From Deltaproteobacteria bacterium (GTDB lineage: Bacteria; Desulfobacterota; B13-G15; RBG-16-54-18), in contig JAFGNJ010000011.1 of assembly GCA_016927065.1 (NCBI GenBank), positions 1 to 47,136 on the forward strand: DNA of 47,136 nt. The letters run 5' to 3'. Every line of letters begins with the position of its first letter. The stretch's first letter is position 1. A model generated the notes under the pieces. The model was not told the origin of the DNA. It searched no databases and worked only from the letters and a program-made list of their open reading frames with translations. Positions 34,497 to 41,711 of this stretch are shown here, piece by piece. The translations under genes and the position numbers were made by a program.

Positions 34497-35603
34497 ATGA
34501 CCACAGCAGAGATAGATTTAGGGGCACTTGACCATAACTATCATCAATTGCGTCAGCTTACCTATCCTACGGTCAAGTTTTTGGCGGTGGTAAAGGCCGA
34601 TGCGTACGGTCATGGAGCCATCCCCGTATCTAAACGATTGGAGGAATTAGGTGCCGACTTCCTCGGGGTGGCTACGGTGCAGGAAGGGATAGAATTGAGA
34701 AACGGGGGGATAAAAAAGCCGATACTCGTCCTGAGCGGTGTCTATCAGGAGGAGGTGGAAGCGGCCTTAGATTATCACCTTACCCCCATGCTCTATCGCT
34801 GGGATATCGCCGAGGTCCTCGCCGCCGCGGCCAGCGCAAGGGGTATTAAGGTCCCCATCCACATAAAGGTGGATACCGGAATGGGAAGGATCGGGGTGCT
34901 CTTTGAGGAAGTCCCTGCCTTCGTGAACCACGTTCGGAAATTGGAGAACCTAGAGATAGAAGGGATCGCCTCCCACTTCTCTACGGCGGATGAAAAGAGT
35001 GCTTCTTATGCCGAAGAACAATTGAGGAGATTCCTACAAGTTATAGAGGAAATGAAAAAATTGGGCATACATCCCCCTTTTTATCACATTGCCAACAGTG
35101 CAGCCGTGGTTAATCTTCCTGCCGCCCAATTCACCGTGGTACGTCCGGGAATCATGCTCTATGGGTCTTACCCCTCCACCTCATTGAGGGATAAGGTTTC
35201 CCTACGGCAAGTGATGTGCTGGAAGAGCCGTATTGCGGACCTAAAAAAGGTCCCCACAGGGTATCCCATCAGTTACGGGCGAACCTTCGTCACCCAGCGC
35301 CCCAGCCTCATCGCCGCCATCCCGGTTGGGTATGCCGATGGGTACAATCGTCTTCTATCGAATCGAGGGGAGGTCTTGGTCAAGGGGAAGAGAACACCTG
35401 TGGTCGGGAGGGTCTGTATGGACTGGACCATGGTGGATGTGACGAACATCTCCGGTGTTGAGGTAGGGGAAGAGGTGGTGCTGATGGGGGGCCAATTGGG
35501 AGACGAGATAACCCCCGAAGAGATCGGGGAGTGGATCGGAACCAATTCTTACGAGATCCTCTGCTCGGTGGGGAAACGGGTCCAGCGTATCTATAAAGGA
35601 TAG
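34497..35603 (+). CDS. alr: Alanine racemase
   Basis: A 368-residue fold-type III PLP enzyme. The PLP lysine is Lys33 in FLAVVKADAYGHGAIPV. Other blocks are HIKVDTGMGRIGVLF, IEGIASHFSTADE, YHIANSAAVVNLP, VRPGIMLYG, the catalytic Tyr region PISYGRTFVTQRPSLIAAIP and VGRVCMDWTMVDVT. It interconverts L- and D-alanine for peptidoglycan. It starts a + strand operon with the Mla genes, three bases upstream of mlaE. The 179-base divergent gap before it holds a perfect TTGACA at 34404-34409, but the expected -10 region is poor. No clear ribosome-binding site precedes ATG 34497. Confidence 0.93.
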   Translation: MTTAEIDLGALDHNYHQLRQLTYPTVKFLAVVKADAYGHGAIPVSKRLEELGADFLGVATVQEGIELRNGGIKKPILVLSGVYQEEVEAALDYHLTPMLYRWDIAEVLAAAASARGIKVPIHIKVDTGMGRIGVLFEEVPAFVNHVRKLENLEIEGIASHFSTADEKSASYAEEQLRRFLQVIEEMKKLGIHPPFYHIANSAAVVNLPAAQFTVVRPGIMLYGSYPSTSLRDKVSLRQVMCWKSRIADLKKVPTGYPISYGRTFVTQRPSLIAAIPVGYADGYNRLLSNRGEVLVKGKRTPVVGRVCMDWTMVDVTNISGVEVGEEVVLMGGQLGDEITPEEIGEWIGTNSYEILCSVGKRVQRIYKG

Positions 35604-35606
35604 CCT

Positions 35607-36386
35607 ATGCGGAAGGTGTGGAAGACCGTCAATATAGTAGGGGAAAAGGTAGCAAAATACATCGATGAAATGGGGAGAATGTTGCTCCTCCTACTGGATA
35701 CCATTCGCTGGTCCTTTTCCCCCCCGTTTCGTTTGGATCTCCTCTTTCAACAAATGGATCGGGTTGGGGTGCGGTCTGTCTTGGTGGTAGTCCTTACGGG
35801 AACCTTTACTGGTATGGTCTTGGCCCTCCAGTCCTTTCATGCCACTAGAGGCTTTGGGGCAGAGACCATGGTGGGAGTTGCTGTAGCCTTGAGTATGACC
35901 AGGGAATTGGGCCCGGTGCTCACCAGCTTTATGGTTGCAGGGAGGGCAGGGTCTGCCATGGCTGCGGAGATCGGTACCATGAGGATTACTGAACAGATTG
36001 ACGCCCTCTTCACTATGGCGATAAATCCTGTCAAGTACCTTATTGTCCCACGCGTATTGGCAAGCATCGTGGTGGTTCCTATGTTGACGATCATCGCCGA
36101 CTTTGTGGGCATCGTCGGGGGGTACTTTATGGGGGTGACAGTCCTGGGGATCAATGCCGGGTCCTATGTGGCAAATATGGAGAAATATGTAGCGTTAGAT
36201 GATATTTACCATGGCGTCATTAAGGCCCTCGTCTTCGGCCTCATCCTCTCCATCATTGGGTGTTATAAAGGATACACCACGACCGGAGGGGCGGTGGGGG
36301 TTGGCAGGGCTACTACCGAGAGTGTGGTCCTGTCGGCTATCGTTATCTTGATGGCCAACTATCTTTTAACGGCGGCGATGTTTTAA
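35607..36386 (+). CDS. mlaE: MlaE-family ABC transporter permease
   Basis: A 259-residue protein with about five membrane segments. MlaE-family blocks are SVLVVVLTGTFTGMVLALQS, MTRELGPVLTSFMVAGRAGS, AMAAEIGTMRITEQIDAL and PRVLASIVVVPMLTIIADFV. It is the inner-membrane permease of the phospholipid-trafficking system that maintains outer-membrane asymmetry in E. coli. It directly abuts the ATPase gene, whose start is the next base. No mlaB, mlaC or mlaA follows in the window. The direction of lipid flow is debated for the family. Confidence 0.92.
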   Translation: MRKVWKTVNIVGEKVAKYIDEMGRMLLLLLDTIRWSFSPPFRLDLLFQQMDRVGVRSVLVVVLTGTFTGMVLALQSFHATRGFGAETMVGVAVALSMTRELGPVLTSFMVAGRAGSAMAAEIGTMRITEQIDALFTMAINPVKYLIVPRVLASIVVVPMLTIIADFVGIVGGYFMGVTVLGINAGSYVANMEKYVALDDIYHGVIKALVFGLILSIIGCYKGYTTTGGAVGVGRATTESVVLSAIVILMANYLLTAAMF

Positions 36387-37127
36387 ATGATAGAAATCAG
36401 GGGTTTACATAAATCTTTTGGTGCGTTGAAGGTTCTTCAGGGGGTAGACCTCCATATCCCCCTAGAGAAGACGACGGTCATCTTGGGCCGCAGCGGAGCT
36501 GGAAAGAGTGTACTGCTGAAACATATTATCGGACTGATGAGGCCTGATAGAGGGAAGGTCTGGATAAATGGGCTCGACATCACAAGACTGGGAGATAAAG
36601 ACCTCAACGAAATGAGAAAGAAATTCGGGATGCTCTTTCAGGAAGCGGCGCTCTTTGATTCCATGAATGTGGAAGAAAATGTGGCCTTTCCGCTGCGTGA
36701 ACATACCAAGCTCAGCGAAAAGGATATCAGCAGGATTGTGGCCCAAAAACTGGAGCAGGTAGGACTCCCCGGAGAGGAAAAGAAGATGCCTGCCCAACTC
36801 AGCGGTGGTATGAAACGGAGGGTGGGCCTGGCTCGGGCACTGGTATTGGACCCGGAGATCGTGCTCTTCGACGAGCCTACCGCCGGTCTCGACCCTCCCA
36901 TGGCAGCAGCAATAGAGGATCTCATCATAGAAACTCAGCGGAAATTAGGGAGGACCTTTGTGGTCATCACCCATAATATCCATACCGCTTTTCATATCGC
37001 TCATAAGATAGCCATGTTGCATGAGGGGCGGATTATAGAGGAAGGTACCCCCCGCGCCTTTAGGAGGTCTTCAAACTTCGTGGTTCAAGTCTTCATGTCG
37101 CGGGGAGAAGAAAAGGAGGTGAAATAA
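36387..37127 (+). CDS. mlaF: MlaF-family ABC transporter ATPase
   Basis: A 246-residue ABC ATPase. Walker A is LGRSGAGKSVLLKHIIGL (about residues 33-50), the Q-loop lies in FGMLFQEAALFDSMNV, the signature is LSGGMKRRVGLARAL, Walker B is EIVLFDEPTAGLD and the H-loop is VVITHN. FQEAALFDSMNVEENVAFPL is characteristic of MlaF and its relatives. It powers MlaE and is encoded between the permease and MCE genes with no spacing, its last base being the first base of mlaD. The C-terminal tail ends in a basic/acidic stretch (GEEKEVK). Confidence 0.93.
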   Translation: MIEIRGLHKSFGALKVLQGVDLHIPLEKTTVILGRSGAGKSVLLKHIIGLMRPDRGKVWINGLDITRLGDKDLNEMRKKFGMLFQEAALFDSMNVEENVAFPLREHTKLSEKDISRIVAQKLEQVGLPGEEKKMPAQLSGGMKRRVGLARALVLDPEIVLFDEPTAGLDPPMAAAIEDLIIETQRKLGRTFVVITHNIHTAFHIAHKIAMLHEGRIIEEGTPRAFRRSSNFVVQVFMSRGEEKEVK

Positions 37128-37903
37128 TGACGGGAGGCAAGATCAGTACTGAGGCAAAGGTGGGGATCCTGGTGCTTGTGGGGATTATTCTGCTGTTTTT
37201 TATGTCTTTTAGGGTGAGCAGGCTGGAACGGTTGAGAGGAGAAACCTACACAGCCCTCTTCCCCTCGGTCTCAGGCTTGGTGGTCAATGCCAATGTGGAG
37301 GTGGCCGGTGTCCCTGTGGGAAGGGTGGAAGATATCGGATTGGAGGGGGGCATGGCCAAGGTTTGGATGAAGATCGGTCAGGTCCAACTCCACGAGGATG
37401 CTGAAGCGACTATCAAGACCCATGGTGTCCTGGGGGATAAATATATTGAGGTTAAACCGGGTTCTCCAGAAGCCCCGTTACTACCCCCAGGAGGGACGAT
37501 TATTAATGCGCAAGCAGCACCTGATATGGATCAGCTCTTCGCCTCGTTGGAATCTGCCGCCAGCGGCATGGCCGATCTCGGCAGATCTCTGCAGGAGGCC
37601 ATCGGTGGAGAAGAGGGTCGGGTGGCGATCAAGGAGATCATCGGTAACCTCCAAGGTGCGAGTGCAGGGCTGAACGACGTAGTCCAGCAGAATAAAGGTA
37701 AGGTGAACAACATCGTCGCCAACCTGGAGGATATCACCGGTAAGATGAAGGAAGGGGAAGGGACGTTAGGAAAGCTCATGACCGATGAGACATTCTACAA
37801 TGAGGCCGAAAAGACCATGAGGAAGATGCAAAAGGCCGCAGAAGGGGTGCAGGAGCAGACCCCCATTACCACCCTGGGGGCCCTGTTGGGTCTTTTCTTC
37901 TAA
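37127..37903 (+). CDS. mlaD: MlaD-family MCE-domain protein
   Basis: A 258-residue protein. One N-terminal helix (VGILVLVGIILLFFMSFRVS) anchors it in the inner membrane. A single MCE domain follows at about residues 37-120 (SVSGLVVNANVEVAGVPVGR, GVLGDKYIEVKPGSPEAPLL). The region beyond is longer than in E. coli MlaD (183 residues in total) and looks amphipathic and helical (LFASLESAASGMADLGRSLQ, NIVANLEDITGKMKEGEGTL). It ends with the TLGALLGLFF tail. The MCE ring binds the MlaE/F complex and forms a lipid channel. The extended helix could reach towards the outer membrane and replace MlaC; that is speculation. Confidence 0.9.
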   Translation: MTGGKISTEAKVGILVLVGIILLFFMSFRVSRLERLRGETYTALFPSVSGLVVNANVEVAGVPVGRVEDIGLEGGMAKVWMKIGQVQLHEDAEATIKTHGVLGDKYIEVKPGSPEAPLLPPGGTIINAQAAPDMDQLFASLESAASGMADLGRSLQEAIGGEEGRVAIKEIIGNLQGASAGLNDVVQQNKGKVNNIVANLEDITGKMKEGEGTLGKLMTDETFYNEAEKTMRKMQKAAEGVQEQTPITTLGALLGLFF

Positions 37904-37920
37904 TCGGCGGGAAAAGCCCT

Positions 37921-39303
37921 TTGCCTCGTAAAGCCCTTTTCAGTCTTTTCTTCGTAATCCTCCTTTGTTCTTTCTATCTCTCCCCTGCCAAGGCTGAAGA
38001 TTTCGGGATATGGCCCCTCTTTTCCTATTATGCCTCCGAGGGGGAGAAAGAGTTGGAAATCTTCGGCCCCATCTTCACGTGGGAACATGATGAACGGGGG
38101 ACCGAGTGGGGTATCCGTCCCTTCATGTATCTCACCTCACACCCTTCGCAGGAGCTCTGGCGGTGGGAATTTTTATACCCCCTGGGAAAGTATCAACGCA
38201 GCGAGGGGGACAGCAAGATCTACGTAGTCCCCTTGAGCCTCCTCAGGGATGAAATGACCTCATCTACACCCGAACGGCGAGAACGGGCCTCTTCATTCTT
38301 GACCGCCTTTTGGGGCCGGACCGATGAAGGAGAGCGATATGGTGGATTTTTCCCCATTGCCGGGCGGCTCAAGGAGAGGTTCGGGCGGGACAAGATAGCA
38401 TTTTACCTTTGGCCCCTCTATTCACGCATCGAGAATGAAGGGGAAATTACCTGGCGAACTCCGTGGCCTTTGTTCTCGCGCTTCGGGGGTGCGGCCGAGG
38501 GTTTGTATGTCTGGCCCCTGTGGGGGCACAAGGAGAGGGAGGGGGAATACAAAAAGGGGTTTGTACTCTGGCCTGGTTACGCCTATATCGATGAATACCT
38601 CAACACCGATAACCCCGTGAGTAAGCGATTTTATCTCCCCCTGTACGCCACGGTCCGTTCTCCCAGGGGAAGGGTTGACATCTTCATCCCTCCCCTCTTC
38701 TTCCACCAATGGGCCTATGATTCATCCTTCGAAAAGTGGGAAATACCTTGGCCTTTTGTGACGCTGGTAAAAGGAGAGGGAGTACGAGAATGGCAGATAT
38801 TTCCCCTCTTCCGGATGAGGGATGAGGAACACAAGAAGCGCTTCTATTGCCTGTGGCCCTTGTACAAATACGAATGGGACATCATGGAGGCCGAAGAGGA
38901 AGTCGTCCGTCGTTTTCTCCTCATTAACAAGTATCGGATAGTAAAGGAGAGGAAAACGGGGAGGGAGGCCCTGGATACCAATCTTTGGCCCCTCTTCGAC
39001 TATCGCCGAGGATTAGAGGGTGGAGTGAGCTTCGTTATCTTTCCCCTCCTCCCACTCCATGATGATGGAATGGAGCGCAACATCTATCCCCTCTCGTGGG
39101 TCTATCGACATACTCGCTCCCCCCAAGGAGCGACCTTCACGGACCTACTGTGGGGACTCTATCGCCGCAGGACCTCGCCTGGGTCTTCTTCTACCCGATT
39201 TGCCTTCTTCCTGCGCATCGAAAAGAAAGGTGACAAACATGTTTCTCTCTCTTTTTTCGAAGGGCTGATTCGCTATCAAAAAAAGCAGGATGAGGGGGGA
39301 TAG
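37921..39303 (+). CDS. Exported protein with recurring W-P-L-[FY] motifs, unknown function
   Basis: A 460-residue protein from TTG 37921 with a signal peptide (ALFSLFFVILLCSFYLSPAK). Through the mature part, short aromatic strands ending in W-P-L-[FY/W], F-P-L-[FL] or a close variant recur every 15-30 residues: FGIWPLFSYY, IAFYLWPLYSRI, RTPWPLFSRF, GLYVWPLWGHK, REWQIFPLFRMR, RFYCLWPLYKYEW, TNLWPLFDYRR and VIFPLLPLH. Charged hydrophilic turns separate them, suggesting a beta-hairpin repeat structure such as a barrel or propeller. I do not recognise the family. It follows mlaD by 17 bases and ends the operon, so an envelope role connected with lipid transport is a reasonable guess. Confidence 0.75.
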   Translation: MPRKALFSLFFVILLCSFYLSPAKAEDFGIWPLFSYYASEGEKELEIFGPIFTWEHDERGTEWGIRPFMYLTSHPSQELWRWEFLYPLGKYQRSEGDSKIYVVPLSLLRDEMTSSTPERRERASSFLTAFWGRTDEGERYGGFFPIAGRLKERFGRDKIAFYLWPLYSRIENEGEITWRTPWPLFSRFGGAAEGLYVWPLWGHKEREGEYKKGFVLWPGYAYIDEYLNTDNPVSKRFYLPLYATVRSPRGRVDIFIPPLFFHQWAYDSSFEKWEIPWPFVTLVKGEGVREWQIFPLFRMRDEEHKKRFYCLWPLYKYEWDIMEAEEEVVRRFLLINKYRIVKERKTGREALDTNLWPLFDYRRGLEGGVSFVIFPLLPLHDDGMERNIYPLSWVYRHTRSPQGATFTDLLWGLYRRRTSPGSSSTRFAFFLRIEKKGDKHVSLSFFEGLIRYQKKQDEGG

Positions 39304-39313
39304 GATTTTTCTC

Positions 39314-39336
39314 TATGAGATAACAAAAATCTCATA
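39314..39336. repeat. 8-bp inverted repeat after the W-P-L repeat gene
   Basis: Arms TATGAGAT (39314-39321) and ATCTCATA (39329-39336) flank a 7-base A-rich loop. It lies ten bases after the stop at 39303. It could be a weak terminator or an operator, but there is no T tract right after it. The remaining bases to 39556 are AT-rich with no gene visible. Confidence 0.4.
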
Positions 39337-39556
39337 TCAATCTCAAAGCATAAGAAAATAAATTTTGAACCTTTTTGTCGGTTTCGGTACTCATTAAACA
39401 ACATATATAAAGAGTATCCCATGGTCCGCGGAAAAATTGTGTCAGAAAAACGTTTCAGGCCGTATGAAAAAACTATTTACAGGACTTTCAAGGTATGTTA
39501 TGTAGAAGTATAAGTAGTCCTATTTTAAACCTTTTCACAATTAAAAGGAGGGTCAT

Positions 39557-40213
39557 ATGAGGAAAACACTAGTAGTACTCACATTAGGGCTGGTGGCGGT
39601 TGCCTTGTGTCTCATGCCGATGGCATCCTATGCCAAAACTTCATACTTTGGGGTTCCCAATAAGGCACTAGCTTACCCTAAAGACTTTGATGAGACAGAG
39701 GCAGCTATTGCCAAGGCGGAGCAGTCTCCGGGAGCCAAGAGCTGTCCCGAGAAGCTTGCCAAGGCCAAGGAGCTGGCTAAGCAAGGTGTTTTGGCCTATT
39801 GGGCGTGTCATACAGAAGAGGGTTTGGCCCTGCTCGCCCAGGCCCGTCAAATGGCTAAGGAAGCGGAACTATGTCGGACTGTTGTCCTCACCGGTGGGGT
39901 ACATTTCGCTTTTGACTCGTCTGAACTCACCTCAGAAGGCCGGGCGGTTTTGGACCAACAAATACCAAGTTTAAAGGCAAACCCCAATATGAAGGTTAAT
40001 CTCGCAGGCCACACCTGTAGCCTCGGGAGTGAAGCGTATAATCAGGCCCTCTCGGAAAGAAGGGCTAAATCAGTGTATGATTATTTAGTTGCGAATGGTA
40101 TTGCGGCTGAACGATTGACGATGACCGGTTATGGAGAGACGCGTCCGGCTTTCTCCAATGATACAGAAGAAGGCCGTTCCCAGAACCGCCGAGTTGAGTT
40201 GATTATTAAGTAA
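39557..40213 (+). CDS. OmpA-family outer-membrane protein
   Basis: A 218-residue exported protein. The signal peptide (LVVLTLGLVAVALCLMPMAS) ends near YAKT. An alpha-helical N-terminal part rich in Ala and Lys (EKLAKAKELAKQGVLAYWAC) with two cysteines comes next. The OmpA-like peptidoglycan-binding domain has VHFAFDSSELTSEGRAVL, MKVNLAGHTCSLGSEAYNQA, LSERRAKSVYDYLVANGI and GRSQNRRVELII. The Asp normally in GHTD, which contacts diaminopimelate, is Cys here (GHTC), while the partner Arg of LSERRA is kept. A GGAGGGTC ribosome-binding site precedes ATG 39557. It probably links the outer membrane to peptidoglycan. Confidence 0.9.
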   Translation: MRKTLVVLTLGLVAVALCLMPMASYAKTSYFGVPNKALAYPKDFDETEAAIAKAEQSPGAKSCPEKLAKAKELAKQGVLAYWACHTEEGLALLAQARQMAKEAELCRTVVLTGGVHFAFDSSELTSEGRAVLDQQIPSLKANPNMKVNLAGHTCSLGSEAYNQALSERRAKSVYDYLVANGIAAERLTMTGYGETRPAFSNDTEEGRSQNRRVELIIK

Positions 40214-40238
40214 GAAGTAATAAAATAACATTATCATA

Positions 40239-40271
40239 GTAGGGTATGAAGCTATGTGCTTCATACCCTAC
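40239..40271 (+). terminator. Perfect 14-bp hairpin after the OmpA-family gene
   Basis: Arms GTAGGGTATGAAGC (40239-40252) and GCTTCATACCCTAC (40258-40271) enclose a five-base loop TATGT. It starts 26 bases after the OmpA-family stop. No T run follows (CCCCTATGG), so it may be a processing or stability hairpin, or a bidirectional terminator, rather than a simple intrinsic terminator. Confidence 0.6.
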
Positions 40272-40301
40272 CCCCTATGGCTTAAAGTACGAAAACCATG
40301 C

Positions 40302-40611
40302 AAGGGGAGTGAAGTCGATCTCACAAAGTCCTTCTACTCCGATAAGAGAGGGGAGACGTATAAGGCACTGATTGACTTTACTCCCCTTTTGTCTACCTCT
40401 TAAGATCAGATGATGATTATACGCCATTGCAATTAGAGAGTAGCTTTTTGTTCGCGCCGCCTATTACCACAGCCAGGCGCGAACGGCGTAACCGGTCGTA
40501 GAGAAAAAAGAAAGAGATGATGGGTGACGGCGGCGCTAATGCCGAGTTGAGCTAACAGCTCAGCTTGGCAATGAATTTAAAACTAATGCGCGGCGCCCTG
40601 CGGGCGCCGTC
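40302..40611 (+). ncRNA. Candidate structured RNA in a 528-base gene-free region
   Basis: No gene is visible from 40214 to 40741, yet several paired segments lie close together. A 19-bp stem joins 40302-40320 to 40370-40388, with two G-U pairs that hold only in a + strand transcript. A 9-bp hairpin GTTCGCGCC/GGCGCGAAC lies at 40450-40484. An 8-bp hairpin at 40546-40564 (GTTGAGCT/AGCTCAGC) has one G-U pair, also only on the + strand. A GC-rich hairpin CGGCGCCC/GGGCGCCG lies at 40591-40609. Segment GACGGCG (40526-40532) can pair with 40605-40611, competing with the last hairpin. I recognise no known RNA family. The transcript ends are unknown. Confidence 0.4.
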
Positions 40612-40656
40612 GTTATTCAGTAACTTGTTCGACTCACTTCTTAATGGTTGCGTTTT

Positions 40657-40690
40657 TTGACAAATCAGGGGGTATAGGGTAGGCTATAAT
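40657..40690 (+). promoter_or_regulatory. Candidate promoter of the FKBP gene with long spacer
   Basis: TTGACA (40657-40662) and TATAAT (40685-40690) both match the sigma-70 consensus perfectly but are 22 bases apart instead of about 17. This is either a promoter needing DNA distortion, as MerR-type regulators do with shorter excess spacing, or only the -10 element is used. A G-rich spacer (AGGGGGTATAGGGTAGG) lies between. The gene starts 52 bases downstream. Confidence 0.35.
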
Positions 40691-40741
40691 ACATAACGGT
40701 TCCTAAAAGTACGAGGATAAAGAAAAGAAAGGGGAGGGAAA

Positions 40742-41200
40742 ATGCCGAAAGAGAAAAAAACCACAACAAAGGCAAAAGAAGGGGATACCGTTAAGGTCCA
40801 TTATACCGGCAAACTCAAGGATGAACGCATATTCGACTCCTCTCAGGACAGGGAGCCTTTGGAACTGACCGTAGGATCAGGACAGGTTATACCTGGTTTC
40901 GAAAAGGCCGTGATCGGAATGAGCGTGGGTGATTCTAAGACCGTCGAGATTGCTGCTCAAGAGGCATATGGTTCCTATCGGGATGATCTGGCCGTGGAGG
41001 TCGACAAGGAAAATATTCCGGATGACCTCACCTTGGAGATCGGACAACCGCTCGTCTTGCGCCAGGCAGAGGGGCCACCCATTAAGGTGACGGTGACGGA
41101 TATATCAGAACAGTCCGCGACCTTGGACGCCAACCATCCCTTGGCAGGGCAGGATCTGACGTTTGAGGTCGAATTGGTGGAGATTATCTCCTCGGACTAG
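40742..41200 (+). CDS. FKBP-type peptidyl-prolyl isomerase (SlyD/SlpA-like)
   Basis: A 152-residue protein. The FKBP core is split by an inserted flap as in SlyD: GDTVKVHYTGKLKDERIFDS, PLELTVGSGQVIPGFEKAVI, GMSVGDSKTVEIAAQEAYGS, then a middle IF domain and ANHPLAGQDLTFEVELVEI. A lysine-rich N-terminus (PKEKKTTTKAKE) precedes the domain. It lacks the metal-binding His-rich tail of E. coli SlyD, so it resembles SlpA or archaeal-type short FKBPs. It accelerates proline isomerisation and acts as a chaperone in the cytoplasm. It stands alone between a structured intergenic region and a terminator. A GGGGAGGG ribosome-binding site lies just upstream. Confidence 0.92.
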   Translation: MPKEKKTTTKAKEGDTVKVHYTGKLKDERIFDSSQDREPLELTVGSGQVIPGFEKAVIGMSVGDSKTVEIAAQEAYGSYRDDLAVEVDKENIPDDLTLEIGQPLVLRQAEGPPIKVTVTDISEQSATLDANHPLAGQDLTFEVELVEIISSD

Positions 41201-41220
41201 GTCTATAGAGGATAAAAACT

Positions 41221-41250
41221 CGTTCGGAAACCGAGCGGTATCTAATTTTT
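41221..41250 (+). terminator. Intrinsic terminator of the FKBP gene
   Basis: Stem CGTTCGG/CCGAGCG with loop AAA (41221-41237), including one G-U pair, is followed after eight bases by a run of T (41246-41250). It lies about 20 bases after the FKBP stop. Confidence 0.55.
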
Positions 41251-41282
41251 CCTTTTATGATTCCCTTGAGGTTTAGGTTGTT

Positions 41283-41478
41283 TTAGGCGACGCTATGCCC
41301 CTCCGCTGCTTCTCCTTCAAGACCCAGGTTGATGATGTAATTGGCCTCCCTGATCACCTCCAGGTTGTCCTTGATGCCGGCAACTCTATTCCCTCTGTCC
41401 GCCAGCTGTTGCAGCACCTTGACTAATTTCTCGATATCGTCTATGTCCTGAAAGGATCTTCTGCCGGATCTTTTTTTG
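41283..41478 (-). pseudogene. Relic: C-terminal end of a uvrA gene
   Basis: On the minus strand an open stretch of about 60 codons reads FQDIDDIEKLVKVLQQLADR, GNRVAGIKDNLEVIREANYI and INLGLEGEAAEGHSVA, then TAA. This matches the last part of UvrA's second ATPase domain (normally LVDRGNTVVVIEHNLDVI, then ADWIIDLGPEGG). The H-loop His is lost (IEHN becomes IKDN) and a stop precedes it, so it cannot function. The rest of uvrA is absent. The surrounding 511-base gap (41201-41711) holds only this relic, the FKBP terminator, and a 9-bp inverted repeat AAGGGGGCT/AGCCCCCTT at 41501-41509 and 41540-41548. Confidence 0.75.
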
Positions 41479-41711
41479 TCTCTTTACTGGCTCTTATTCA
41501 AAGGGGGCTAAAGCCTCTTCCTCGAGAAATAAAAAAATCAGCCCCCTTGAGGTTGTGCTGCTTCGCTTTGGCGACCTTGGTGGTCTTTTCTCCATATCAG
41601 TATTATTGTATCCACTCGTCAATCAGAAAAAAAGGGGAACATTTTTATTTTGCGTTATGAATCGGTTTTTAGTTATTATAAGAGCAGGAAATTTAGACTC
41701 TGAGGTGATGT

